Source: Candidatus Hydrogenedentota bacterium
GTDB lineage: Bacteria; Hydrogenedentota; Hydrogenedentia; Hydrogenedentales; SLHB01
Length of the DNA: 64,000 nt
Assembly: GCA_019695095.1 (NCBI GenBank)
Contig: JAIBAQ010000007.1
Span: 1-64,000 of the forward strand
Direction: 5' to 3'
How positions within the stretch are numbered: position 1 is the first letter of the stretch; each line of letters begins with the position of its first letter. A program made the position numbers and the translations under genes. Below the pieces are notes generated by a model. The model saw only the letters and a program-made list of their open reading frames with translations, did no database searches and had not been told where the DNA came from. This document shows, piece by piece, positions 51,184 to 59,990 of the stretch.

Positions 51184-51573
51184 ATGCCAGGACGTTCGGA
51201 AGCCGTTGCCTCTGGCAAGGATTTGCAGCGAAGAGTCGCTGATCTAGGCGCCATGTTGGGTCTTATCGTTGACACCGAAGTCGCCGTGGGTAGGCGTGTC
51301 TGGGGCGCCCGCAGGCGAATCGACGTCGTACTCAAGCATCCCGTCACGCGAGTAAGCCTGGGTGTTGAGTGTAAGTTTCAAGGCGGAGCGGGCAGCGCCG
51401 AAGAGAAGATCCCCGCAACGCTCGAGGACATTCGCGCATGGCCGATTCGCGGGATCGTCGTATATAGCGGCGCAGGCTTCTCGATTAACATGGAATCCTA
51501 CTTGCTCTCTACCGGGATGGCTGTGGAAATGGACGATCTGGCCGCGTGGCTGACTCTCTACTTCGGACTATGA
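51184..51573 (+). CDS. PD-(D/E)XK nuclease, probable restriction endonuclease
   Basis: From ATG 51184 the product has 129 residues. The motif is D47 in RRRIDVVL, then E62-x-K64 in GVECKFQGGAGSAEEK, the D-(x)n-E-x-K pattern of PD-(D/E)XK nucleases. The start has GAAGGGG about six bases upstream. Its stop overlaps the Dam-type methylase start by four bases (ATGA), so the two are translationally coupled. This is the normal arrangement of a type II restriction-modification pair. The target is not known; the methylase type points to an adenine within a short site, perhaps GATC. Confidence 0.72.
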   Translation: MPGRSEAVASGKDLQRRVADLGAMLGLIVDTEVAVGRRVWGARRRIDVVLKHPVTRVSLGVECKFQGGAGSAEEKIPATLEDIRAWPIRGIVVYSGAGFSINMESYLLSTGMAVEMDDLAAWLTLYFGL

Positions 51574-52421
51574 GCTTCATGAGAAGTACACAAGCAATGC
51601 CTCGCCCATTCTTGAAATGGGCCGGCGGCAAACGCCAGCTTCTCGATGCGTTGTTGAAGCAGGCAGAACGCGCGAATCCTTTCACGCAATATCACGAGCC
51701 GTTTGTGGGAGGCGGTGCTCTGTTCTTTGAGTTGCGGCGTATGAACCGCCTCGAAGGCAAGCAGGCATTTCTGAGCGACACGAATAGCCGTCTTATAGAC
51801 GCCTATCTGGCCGTGAGGCAAGACGTGGAGCGCGTGATCGATCTTCTGAAGGTGCACGCGAGCAATCACAGCGAAGAGTATTACTACAAGGTGCGTTCCC
51901 AATCTCCGCAAGAGTTGTGTGCGAAGGCGGCGCGAATCATCTACCTGAACAAGACGGGATACAACGGCCTATTCCGCGAGAACAGCAAGGGGGAATTCAA
52001 CGTCCCCTATGGACGTTATAAGAATCCTTGCATCTGCGATGAAGAGAATCTGCGAGCCGTGTCTTGCGCCCTCACGGATACGCACATCGAAGCCCGTTCG
52101 TTTGAAACCGTACTCGACTACGCCCGAAAAGGCGACTTTGTCTATTTCGATCCACCCTACCATCCGGTGTCGAAGACATCGTCATTTACCCGATACAGCA
52201 TGCACGGCTTCGGACCGGCAGACCAGGAACGGCTTGCGGAAACCGCCCTCAAACTGCACAAACGCGGCGTGAAAGTTCTCCTCTCGAATTCAATGACGCC
52301 TTTCATACGTAGTCTTTACAGAGAGAACTTTCACATCGGCAAAGTCATGGCATCACGGCAAATAAATAGCAACGCCGAGAAACGCGGACAGATAGCAGAG
52401 GCCCTTGTCAGAAGCTACTGA
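51570..52421 (+). CDS. dam: Dam-type DNA adenine methyltransferase
   Basis: From ATG 51570 the product has 283 residues. It has the group alpha N6-adenine methylase order: PFLKWAGGKRQLLDAL (motif X), HEPFVGGGALFFEL (motif I), LNKTGYNGLFRENSKGEFNV, and FVYFDPPYHPVSKTSSFTRY (DPPY catalytic motif IV). Close relatives methylate GATC. Paired with the upstream nuclease it probably protects host DNA. An orphan regulatory Dam is the other choice, but the ATGA coupling argues against it. Confidence 0.9.
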   Translation: MSFMRSTQAMPRPFLKWAGGKRQLLDALLKQAERANPFTQYHEPFVGGGALFFELRRMNRLEGKQAFLSDTNSRLIDAYLAVRQDVERVIDLLKVHASNHSEEYYYKVRSQSPQELCAKAARIIYLNKTGYNGLFRENSKGEFNVPYGRYKNPCICDEENLRAVSCALTDTHIEARSFETVLDYARKGDFVYFDPPYHPVSKTSSFTRYSMHGFGPADQERLAETALKLHKRGVKVLLSNSMTPFIRSLYRENFHIGKVMASRQINSNAEKRGQIAEALVRSY

Positions 52422-52522
52422 CGGGTCCGCTCCGGCCGGAGTTTATCCGTACATGTTCGCATGGACCCAAGTGAGAAGACTTGCTTTGAGGAAATTGCGG
52501 ACGCCTGGATGATCGGGGAGAG

Positions 52523-54010
52523 CTACTGAATCTCGCCGTTCTCGATCAGTCTTACGGCAAGGTCGGCTACTTGACCGTCGAACTGGCTGCCGCCATTCTT
52601 GCGGAACTCGCCGACGATCTCATTCTTGGATAGGGCTTCGCGATACGGGCGCGGACTCGACATCGCAACGTAGGCGTCTGCCGCGGCCACTACCCGCGCC
52701 AAGGGGGGGACTGCCTCGCCCGACAACCCGTCGGGGTAACCGGATCCGTCGACACGCTCGTGGTGGCTGCGAACCACCTGCAAATGCGCGGTATTCAAGA
52801 ACTGGATGGGCTTAATCAGGTCGTGGCCAATAACCGTGTGCTGACGAACAGATGCCCACTCGTCTTCGTTGAGCCGGCCATTTTTCGCCAAAACCGACCC
52901 GCTCACACCAAGCTTGCCAATGTCGTGCAACGGACCCGCCACACGCAAGATATCCAGGTCCTGTTCGCTCATCCCCATATTCTGCGCCAGCATAAGCGAT
53001 ATGTCACGAACCTTGGAACCGTGTCCCTTTGTGAACTCGTCGCGCGCTTCGATCATGCGCACCATTTCCTCAACGGTCGTCAAATGCGCGCGCTCTAAAT
53101 CGCGCAACGTGCGCACGTTGTCGATGGCGGCCGCGGCATGATTCGCTACGATGCTCAGCGTCTTCAGGTCCGCGTCGCTGAATCGGCCCTGATCCTGCTT
53201 ATTGCAGACATTCAATACGGCGAGTATCTGCTTCTCTTCCCCGAGATCGGTGTAGCGGGGAAATTTGCTCACCAGCGGCAACGAGACAAACGACGGATCA
53301 CCCAGGTTTCTGCTCTCCAACAGCAATTCCGGATGATCGCCCAGATTCTCGACCAGGATCGGTTGTCTGCTTGAGGCCACCTTGCCCGATATGCCCTTGC
53401 CAATTTCCACCAGACCGTTCACGGCCTCACGCGGCAGTCCTACACTCGCGGCGATTTCGAGGTTCTTGCCGTCGCAAGAAGCAATCATCAATGAACCTCG
53501 CTCTGCCCCAACCTGCTTCAGCGCCGCGTTCAGCACGAACTCAAGAAGCTGCTTTTCCTGACGGATACTCGCCATCGCTTCGCTGATTTCGAAAATATCG
53601 GTCAGATCTCGTAAACGCGTGTTCTCGGCCGCCAGCCTGTACCGCTCCAGCGCGTTGGAGACGGCCATTTTCACCTCACTCAGGCTGAATGGCTTCAGTA
53701 CGTAGTCGTACGCGCCTTCCTTCACCGCGGCTCGCGCGGTTTCCACGGTGGCAAACCCGGTCATCACGATCGGTATAAGGGAGGGCCGCACTTTGCGTGC
53801 TTCGCGGATGAGTTGGATACCGTCCATCTCGGGCATCATGATGTCGGTGAAGAGCAGAGCGAAATCGTCCTGCGCCCGAAGCAGCTCCAGGGCCGCAGGC
53901 CCGCCAGGCATGCTGTCAACAGAATAGCCGTCGTCACTGAGGATGTCGCATAGCAACTCCCGAATGACGGCTTCATCGTCAACAATTAATATTCGGTTTG
54001 GATGACCCAT
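52523..54010 (-). CDS. Response regulator with GAF and HD-GYP domains
   Basis: From ATG 54010 the product has 495 residues (MGHPNRILIVDDEAVIRELL). The receiver phosphoacceptor is in FALLFTDIMMPEMDG, with a K in YVLKPF. A GAF domain follows (about 165-310; EIAASVGLPREAVNGLV, then EIGKGISGKVASS). The HD-GYP domain has GPLHDIGKLGVSGSVLAKNG and HHERVDGSGYPDGLSGEAVP. It is a probable cyclic-di-GMP phosphodiesterase under two-component control. The frame to 54049 adds only an unlikely 13-residue leader. Confidence 0.9.
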   Translation of the reverse strand: MGHPNRILIVDDEAVIRELLCDILSDDGYSVDSMPGGPAALELLRAQDDFALLFTDIMMPEMDGIQLIREARKVRPSLIPIVMTGFATVETARAAVKEGAYDYVLKPFSLSEVKMAVSNALERYRLAAENTRLRDLTDIFEISEAMASIRQEKQLLEFVLNAALKQVGAERGSLMIASCDGKNLEIAASVGLPREAVNGLVEIGKGISGKVASSRQPILVENLGDHPELLLESRNLGDPSFVSLPLVSKFPRYTDLGEEKQILAVLNVCNKQDQGRFSDADLKTLSIVANHAAAAIDNVRTLRDLERAHLTTVEEMVRMIEARDEFTKGHGSKVRDISLMLAQNMGMSEQDLDILRVAGPLHDIGKLGVSGSVLAKNGRLNEDEWASVRQHTVIGHDLIKPIQFLNTAHLQVVRSHHERVDGSGYPDGLSGEAVPPLARVVAAADAYVAMSSPRPYREALSKNEIVGEFRKNGGSQFDGQVADLAVRLIENGEIQ

Positions 54011-54168
54011 AACGCAACCCGCGCCCAGCATACCTACATCATACCACATAGGAATGCCCGGAAGTCTAGTCTTGAAATACCCGTAATCGGCTAATAGAGA
54101 TCAGATGTCAGGTAATTACTGGCCTAACTGTTCCTCTTTGGAACAAAGACACCGAAATTACTTTCACA

Positions 54169-55545
54169 CTAATGAGACAAGACCTTGCGTGCTCGCGAAA
54201 TTGCCGCCTTCACTTGTTTCGGTGCGGTTCCACCTGGCTGGTTCCGCTTGGCAACAATTGCCGCTGCGCTCAGTGCGCGATGAACATCGGCAGAGAAGCT
54301 AGGCGAGAATTGCCGATACTCGTCAATCGTCAAATCACCTAATCTCTTGCCATTTCGCACACTATACACAACGATGCGCCCAATGGTCGAGTGGGCCTCG
54401 CGGAATGGTACTCCCTTGCCCACAAGGTAATCGGCAAGGTCGGTCGCCTCCATGAAGCCCTCAAGCACGGCTTCAGACATGGCGTCACGGTTAACCTGAA
54501 TCGACGGCAACATAGCCGCAGTGACCGAAAGGCAAAGCTGCACAGTGTCCGAAGCGTCAAACACGGGCTCCTTGTCTTCCTGCAGGTCCCGATTATACGT
54601 CATCGGCAACCCTTTCATCAGGGTAAGAAGCGCCGTCAAATCGCCGTACACGCGGCCCGTCTTGCCCCTCACAAGCTCCGCGACATCGGGGTTCTTCTTC
54701 TGGGGCATGATGCTCGACCCCGTCGTGAACGCATCGCCAATTTCAATGAAACCGTATTCGGGGGTAGACCACAGAATCAACTCTTCGCACAGACGCGACA
54801 GATGCATCATGACCAGCGCCGACGCCGAGCAAAACTCGATCAAGTAGTCGCGGTCAGAGACTGCATCCATGCTATTCGCGGAAATGTTGTCGAAGCCAAG
54901 TTCCTTGGCCACCTGGTGCCGGTTGATGGGGTAGGGAACCCCTGCAAGAGCGGCCGAACCCAGCGGCATGACATTCACCCTCTTGCGCAGTTCTCCAAAG
55001 CGTTCCCAGTCGCGCTGGAACATCTCGAAATACGCGAGATAATGATGGGCCAGAAGGACCGGCTGCGCGTGCTGCAGGTGTGTGCACCCCGGCACTATCA
55101 CGTCGATGTGCGCTTCCGCGAACGTGACCAAAGCGGCCTGTAGACAGCGCAATTGTCCTCGAATCGCATCCACCTGATCGCGTGCCCACATCCGCACGTC
55201 CGTGGCAATCTGATCGTTTCGGCTGCGCGCCGTGTGCAGGCGTTTGCCCGCATCTCCGATCCGTGCCACCAACGCCGATTCAATATTCGTGTGGACATCT
55301 TCCATAGCCGCGTCGAAGACAAACTTGCCCTCGGCAATGTCCTCGGCAACGGCTTTCAGTCCCGCGATGATCTTCTTGGCGTCGGCCTTCGAGATGATGC
55401 CGCAATCGCCCAGCATGCGCGCGTGAGCGATGCTGCCGCGAATGTCCCACGGCGCCAACCGGGAATCGAACGACACCGATTGGCCAAGTTGCTCGACCAA
55501 TGCGTCGGTTTTTCCCTCGAATCTTCCGCCCCAGAGTTTGGCCAT
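54169..55545 (-). CDS. argH: Argininosuccinate lyase
   Basis: The 458 residues match ArgH fully: MAKLWGGRFEGKTDALVEQL at the start, HTARSRNDQIATDVRMW, and the fumarase/lyase signature GSSIMPQKKNPDVAELVRGK with the catalytic loop. It splits argininosuccinate to arginine and fumarate, the last step of arginine synthesis. It lies nine bases after argG on the same strand. Confidence 0.97.
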   Translation of the reverse strand: MAKLWGGRFEGKTDALVEQLGQSVSFDSRLAPWDIRGSIAHARMLGDCGIISKADAKKIIAGLKAVAEDIAEGKFVFDAAMEDVHTNIESALVARIGDAGKRLHTARSRNDQIATDVRMWARDQVDAIRGQLRCLQAALVTFAEAHIDVIVPGCTHLQHAQPVLLAHHYLAYFEMFQRDWERFGELRKRVNVMPLGSAALAGVPYPINRHQVAKELGFDNISANSMDAVSDRDYLIEFCSASALVMMHLSRLCEELILWSTPEYGFIEIGDAFTTGSSIMPQKKNPDVAELVRGKTGRVYGDLTALLTLMKGLPMTYNRDLQEDKEPVFDASDTVQLCLSVTAAMLPSIQVNRDAMSEAVLEGFMEATDLADYLVGKGVPFREAHSTIGRIVVYSVRNGKRLGDLTIDEYRQFSPSFSADVHRALSAAAIVAKRNQPGGTAPKQVKAAISRARKVLSH

Positions 55546-55554
55546 GACACTGCC

Positions 55555-56766
55555 CTACAGGTCAAAACCGGCGCGATTGCGCACGCGAAGGCGCAAAGCG
55601 TTCAAACGAATAAACGCGCCCGCATCGCTCTGCTGATACGCACCCTCGTCCTCTTCAAACGTCGAAATCTTCGGATCGTAGAGCGTCTTTTCCGCCTTGC
55701 GTCCGACCACGATGCAATTACCCTTGTAGAGCTTAACGCGCGCCGTTCCCGTCACATTCTCCTGCGACTTCTTCACGAACGCGTTCAATGCAGCCATTTC
55801 CGGCGAATACCAGAAACCGTTGTAGACAAGCTGCGCGAACTTCGGCGACATCTGATCGCGCAACAACATCACTTCGCGGTCCATCGTAATCGATTCCACG
55901 GCGCGGTGGGCCGCATACAGAATGGTACCGCCCGGCGTTTCGTACACGCCGCGCGACTTCATTCCCACGAAACGATTCTCGACCATATCGACGCGGCCAA
56001 CACCGTTCGCGCCGCCCAGTGCATTGAGGCGCGCCAGGAGTGCCGCCGGCGACAGGCGCTTCCCGTCCACTGCAACGGGCAGGCCTTCCTCGAACTCTAC
56101 CTCGACATAGGTGGGCTTGTCGGGAGCCTTGCCCGGGTCAACGCTCAAGATGAACATGTCATCGGGCGGCTCCGACCAAGGATCCTCCAAAATGCCGCCT
56201 TCGAACGAAATGTGCAGCAAGTTGCGGTCCGATGAATACGGCTTTTTTGCCGTAACCGGCACCGGGATGTCGTGCTTCTTCGCGTACTCGATAAGCGCGG
56301 TACGGCTGTTCAAATCCCAGTCGCGCCACGGGGCGATGATGGTCACGTTGGGCTCGAGCGCGTAGAACGTCAGTTCGAACCGGACTTGATCGTTGCCCTT
56401 GCCGGTCGCTCCATGCGAAACCGCGTCGGCCTTTTCTTTGCGGAGCACATCGATTTGCGCCTTTGCGATAAGCGGCCGCGCCACGCTCGTACCGAGCATG
56501 TAGTTGCCTTCGTAATAGGCATTCGCCTGCATCGTCGGGAAGACGAAATCGCGTACAAACTCCTCGCGCAGATCCAGGGCATATGCGGCGCATGCGCCGG
56601 TGCGAAGGGCTTTGGCGCGTGCTTCCTCGACTTCCTCACCCTGGCCGATATCGGCAATAAATGCGACGATGTCGGCTTTGTAGGTTTCCTGGAGCCACTT
56701 CAAAATCACCGAAGTGTCCAATCCACCCGAATACGCGAGAACGATCTTCTTAACCGATGCTGCCAT
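55555..56766 (-). CDS. argG: Argininosuccinate synthase
   Basis: From ATG 56766 the product has 403 residues ([20 protein letters not shown]). The PP-loop YSGGLDTS binds [17 protein letters not shown] and the EDPWSEPP phrase are typical of ArgG. It joins citrulline and aspartate. A frame 15 codons longer exists but lacks family sequence. It lies between argF and argH. Confidence 0.97.
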   Translation of the reverse strand: MAASVKKIVLAYSGGLDTSVILKWLQETYKADIVAFIADIGQGEEVEEARAKALRTGACAAYALDLREEFVRDFVFPTMQANAYYEGNYMLGTSVARPLIAKAQIDVLRKEKADAVSHGATGKGNDQVRFELTFYALEPNVTIIAPWRDWDLNSRTALIEYAKKHDIPVPVTAKKPYSSDRNLLHISFEGGILEDPWSEPPDDMFILSVDPGKAPDKPTYVEVEFEEGLPVAVDGKRLSPAALLARLNALGGANGVGRVDMVENRFVGMKSRGVYETPGGTILYAAHRAVESITMDREVMLLRDQMSPKFAQLVYNGFWYSPEMAALNAFVKKSQENVTGTARVKLYKGNCIVVGRKAEKTLYDPKISTFEEDEGAYQQSDAGAFIRLNALRLRVRNRAGFDL

Positions 56767-56944
56767 GATTCCCTCTCTTCCTCCGGCAAAGCCGGCTCGC
56801 GGCTCCACCACAACTTAGCGCGCTTGGCCGCGTCACGAAGCCTGCTAAAGCCCGTGACAACCCGTCGCCGTTATGATTCCACTCGGAGACATCGACTTTA
56901 GAAGTTCCCCGGTTCGAGGGACTCCCAAGCCGAAGTCCCGCATA

Positions 56945-57904
56945 TTACTTCCCGATTCGCGCCCGCCGCTTGCGGTTCAGGCCATCCTCGCCCTTCTGCA
57001 TCAGTGTGACCATTATCGCCTTCTGCGCGTGCAGCCTGTTCTCCGCCTCGTCAAAGACGATGGACTGCGGGCCGTCCATCACCTCGTCAGTCACTTCCTG
57101 ACCGCGCTTGGCGGGAAGACAGTGCATGAACACCGCTCCAGGTTTGGCGAGCGACATGAGCTTGGCATTCACTTGATACGGGGCGAACGTCTTGGCCCTC
57201 TTCTCGCTCTCCCGCTCCTGACCCATGCTGGCCCACACATCGGTGTACACCGCGTCCGCTCCCCGCACGCCATCCTCAATACTGTGCGTGATGCAAATCT
57301 CGCCCTTGGCGTGTGCCTTTGCGAAGGCCACAATTTCCGGGTCTGCCTCGTATCCGGGCGGGCAAACCAGCGTGAAGTTGATGGGAATGTGCGCCGCAAA
57401 ATTGAGCCAGGATGCCGCAACATTATTGCCGTCGCCCACGAACGCCAGCTTCAACTCGCCAAGGTCTCCCTTATGCTCACGCAAAGCCTGTGCATCCGCA
57501 ATCACCTGGCACGGATGCAACTTGTCGGTCAATGCGTTGATGACCGGAACTCCAGCGTATTTTGCCAGATCTTCAACCGCTTCATGTCTATAGGTCCGCG
57601 CAACGATTCCATCCACCCAGCGGTCGAGATTCCGGGCGACATCGGGCACGGATTCGCGCTCTCCCAGCTTAATCTGCCCCGACTCAAGCACAAGCGCGTG
57701 GCCGCCAAGCTGGAACATGCCCGTCTCGAACGTTACTCGCGTGCGCAGACTCGGCTTTTCAAAAATCATGGCCACGGTCTGGCCTTCCAGAAGCCGGTGA
57801 GGCTTGCCTTGTTTGAGCGTTCTTTTCAACCGGTCGGCCATTTCGAGCAGTTCGAGGATGTCGCCGGCTGTCAGTTCCGCGAGGGTGATGAAATCCATGT
57901 ACAT
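56945..57904 (-). CDS. argF: Ornithine carbamoyltransferase
   Basis: The 319 residues have the carbamoyl phosphate loop KPSLRTRVTFE, the HPCQ motif in DKLHPCQVIADAQAL, and the ornithine-specific FMHCLPAKRGQEVTDEV. The start ATG 57904 overlaps the argD stop (TGATG), so the two are coupled; ATG 57898 is an alternative. A 178-base gap to argG shows no gene. Confidence 0.96.
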   Translation of the reverse strand: MYMDFITLAELTAGDILELLEMADRLKRTLKQGKPHRLLEGQTVAMIFEKPSLRTRVTFETGMFQLGGHALVLESGQIKLGERESVPDVARNLDRWVDGIVARTYRHEAVEDLAKYAGVPVINALTDKLHPCQVIADAQALREHKGDLGELKLAFVGDGNNVAASWLNFAAHIPINFTLVCPPGYEADPEIVAFAKAHAKGEICITHSIEDGVRGADAVYTDVWASMGQERESEKRAKTFAPYQVNAKLMSLAKPGAVFMHCLPAKRGQEVTDEVMDGPQSIVFDEAENRLHAQKAIMVTLMQKGEDGLNRKRRARIGK

Positions 57905-59091
57905 CAGACTTCTCCGATCGCCTTATCCAAGGTTGCCACAACCCGGTCCACGTGCGCTTGGGTGATGATAAGCGGCGGCGCGAAGCGAAGGACATTGGGT
58001 CCCGCTGGCCCGCACACAATGCCCGCATCGAGCATCTTCTGCACTACTGGCGCCACCGGGGACTTCATTTCAACGCCAACGAGGAGACCTTTTCCCCGTA
58101 CATCGACGATGCCGGAGTGCTTCTTCGCCAACGCACTCAATTTGTTCACGAAGTACTCGCCGATTTTCACGACCCCGTCCAGGAAGCCCGGTTCAAGGAT
58201 GACTTCCACCGTTGCCAATGCCGCCGCCGTACACAGCGGATTCCCGCCAAAAGTGGATGCATGAGAACCAACACTGAATCCCGAGGCTACCTTCTCGGTG
58301 CAGCCCATCGCGCCGATCGGAACACCGTTGCCAAGGCCCTTGGCCACCACAATGATGTCGGGAGTCACGCCATAATGTTCATGCGCAAAGAACTTGCCTG
58401 TACGCCCAACGCCGGTCTGCACTTCATCGAAGATCAGCAACGCCCCACGCTCATTGCAGAGTTCCCGCACCTGCTTCAGATAACTGTCCGACGGCGTCCG
58501 TACGCCGCCTTCTCCTTGAATGGGTTCCACAATCACCGCGCCCGTCTGAGGCGACACGGCCTTGCGCAACGAAGCGATGTCGTTGAACGGGACATGCTTG
58601 ATGCCCGGCAAGAGAGGTTCAAACCCTTCCTGATACTTGGGTTGCCCGGTCGCCGATATCGCTCCGAACGTCCGTCCGTGGAACGAATTCAGCATTGTCA
58701 CAAACTCGGGCTTCGGTGTTCCCTGCTGTGACCAGTACCGCCGGACCAGCTTCATGGCCGCTTCCATCGCACCCGCGCCGCAATTCGAGAAAAACCACTT
58801 GTCCGCGAAACTGTGCTGACACAACAAAGCCGCAAGTTTGACTTGCGGCTCGATGTAGTAGAGGTTGGACACGTGCACCAGAGTCTTCGCCTGCATGCAC
58901 AAGGCCTCCGTCACCTTCGGGTGGCAGTGGCCCAACCCGGTCACGGCGATTCCCGCGAAGAAATCGAGGTATTCTTTGCCTTCGGCATCCCAGAGCGTCA
59001 CGCCTTCACCGCGGACGAATGCAATGCTCCGCGAACCGTACGTGTTGATTACGTGCTGCTCATTGAGCGTCTTGATTTCGCTGGTAGTCAT
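57904..59091 (-). CDS. argD: Acetylornithine aminotransferase
   Basis: From ATG 59091 the product has 395 residues (MTTSEIKTLNEQHVINTYGS). Class III PLP motifs are clear: NCGAGAMEAAMKLVRRY, LLIFDEVQTGVGRTGKFFAH, and VVAKGLGNGVPIGAMG with the PLP lysine. It converts N-acetylglutamate semialdehyde to N-acetylornithine. GGAGGATAGGAAC lies upstream as ribosome site. It heads the cluster argD-argF-argG-argH; the other arginine genes are outside the window. Confidence 0.95.
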   Translation of the reverse strand: MTTSEIKTLNEQHVINTYGSRSIAFVRGEGVTLWDAEGKEYLDFFAGIAVTGLGHCHPKVTEALCMQAKTLVHVSNLYYIEPQVKLAALLCQHSFADKWFFSNCGAGAMEAAMKLVRRYWSQQGTPKPEFVTMLNSFHGRTFGAISATGQPKYQEGFEPLLPGIKHVPFNDIASLRKAVSPQTGAVIVEPIQGEGGVRTPSDSYLKQVRELCNERGALLIFDEVQTGVGRTGKFFAHEHYGVTPDIIVVAKGLGNGVPIGAMGCTEKVASGFSVGSHASTFGGNPLCTAAALATVEVILEPGFLDGVVKIGEYFVNKLSALAKKHSGIVDVRGKGLLVGVEMKSPVAPVVQKMLDAGIVCGPAGPNVLRFAPPLIITQAHVDRVVATLDKAIGEV

Positions 59092-59212
59092 GTTCCTATC
59101 CTCCCTCGATTGTCCCACGCGCCCGCGCATGTGTTATGAAAAGAGATCCGACTATGCGCACGCGCCCGTGACGCGCCCGAGGGTTCTTTGCCCGGTTTCC
59201 CTGACGTCGGCG

Positions 59213-59246
59213 AAAAAAAGGCGAGCGCGTTCTCTACCGAACGCGC
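59213..59246 (-). terminator. Intrinsic terminator after the fmdB-like gene
   Basis: On the minus strand GCGCGTTC and GAACGCGC form a perfect 8-bp stem with a 6-base loop (59225-59246), followed five bases later by seven T (59213-59219 as A on plus). CCCGGTTT (59191) and AAACCGGG (59250) could form an outer stem. It lies 65 bases after the stop of the FmdB gene. Confidence 0.8.
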
Positions 59247-59310
59247 CCAAAACCGGGAACGAATACTCTACAATGCGGACACCATTGCCCGCAAGATCGT
59301 TGATCTCGCC

Positions 59311-59634
59311 TTAGTTGTCCTTGCCCTTGGCGGAAGCGCTCTTGCCGGAATCGCTCTTTGCCGGCTTCGATTCGGACTTGGATTCCGCCTTGGTCTCGGA
59401 CTTGCCCTCCGATTTGCTCTCGGAGGCGCCTCCGTTCTTGCCGTTGCCGCTCTTCTTATAGTCCGTTTCGTAGAATCCCGAGCCCTTAAACAGAATCCCC
59501 GCGCCCGTACCGAGCAATCGCGTTGTTCGAGTGCTTCCGCAAGAATCGCACTTTACGCGAGGGGACTCGGACATCGAGTGAAAAACGTCCTGCACCGCCT
59601 CACACTTCTTACACTGATACGTATACGTTGGCAT
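59311..59634 (-). CDS. FmdB-family zinc ribbon protein with charged tail
   Basis: From ATG 59634 the product has 107 residues. MPTYTYQCKKCEAVQDVFH and VKCDSCGSTRTTRLLGTGA give the two CxxC zinc-ribbon pairs of the FmdB regulatory family. GAGILFKGSGFYETDY is the common C-terminal part of the domain. A tail of about 45 residues rich in Lys, Ser, Glu and Gly follows, which is typical. The role of these proteins is not well known. Confidence 0.88.
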   Translation of the reverse strand: MPTYTYQCKKCEAVQDVFHSMSESPRVKCDSCGSTRTTRLLGTGAGILFKGSGFYETDYKKSGNGKNGGASESKSEGKSETKAESKSESKPAKSDSGKSASAKGKDN

Positions 59635-59990
59635 CGCTCGAATACTCCCAAACTCTTGCAACCTGCAGAGAAAAGGTAGATACATTTTGGAGGAAAACAC
59701 CTCCAGAGGGGCTATAACGATATCAAAACCGATGCACATGACTCAACAATTCCGCCAAGTCAAACACGCAAATCCCGGAATGCGTTCGGCGGCGACGGGT
59801 CGCCGCCAACGCACTTCTCGGTAGCCGGGCAGGACCGGCAGAGCTAATCCTCAGGGAGGTTTCCCTTAACGGAATTTGGCAAAGAAGGCTCGGAGGAGTG
59901 GGCTCTCTCGTAGAAGCGCGGAACTGCATGGGGCGGGGTACTGCGAGATGCCATCCGAGCAGACTCGCAAAATGGGGACCGGGCGCCGGA
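59635..59990. other. Intergenic region with a strong hairpin
   Basis: The 356 bases hold no gene that I can support. They contain a strong hairpin at 59781-59813 and a shorter one, GGAGG-AAAACA-CCTCC, at 59695-59710. Confidence 0.45.
59781..59813. other. Long GC-rich hairpin with one bulge
   Basis: TGCGTT plus GGCGGCGA pairs with TCGCCGCC plus AACGCA: 14 base pairs with a single bulged C (59787) around a CGGG loop. It is not followed by a T run on either strand. It may be a REP-like unit, a processed RNA structure or a protein site. Confidence 0.55.
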
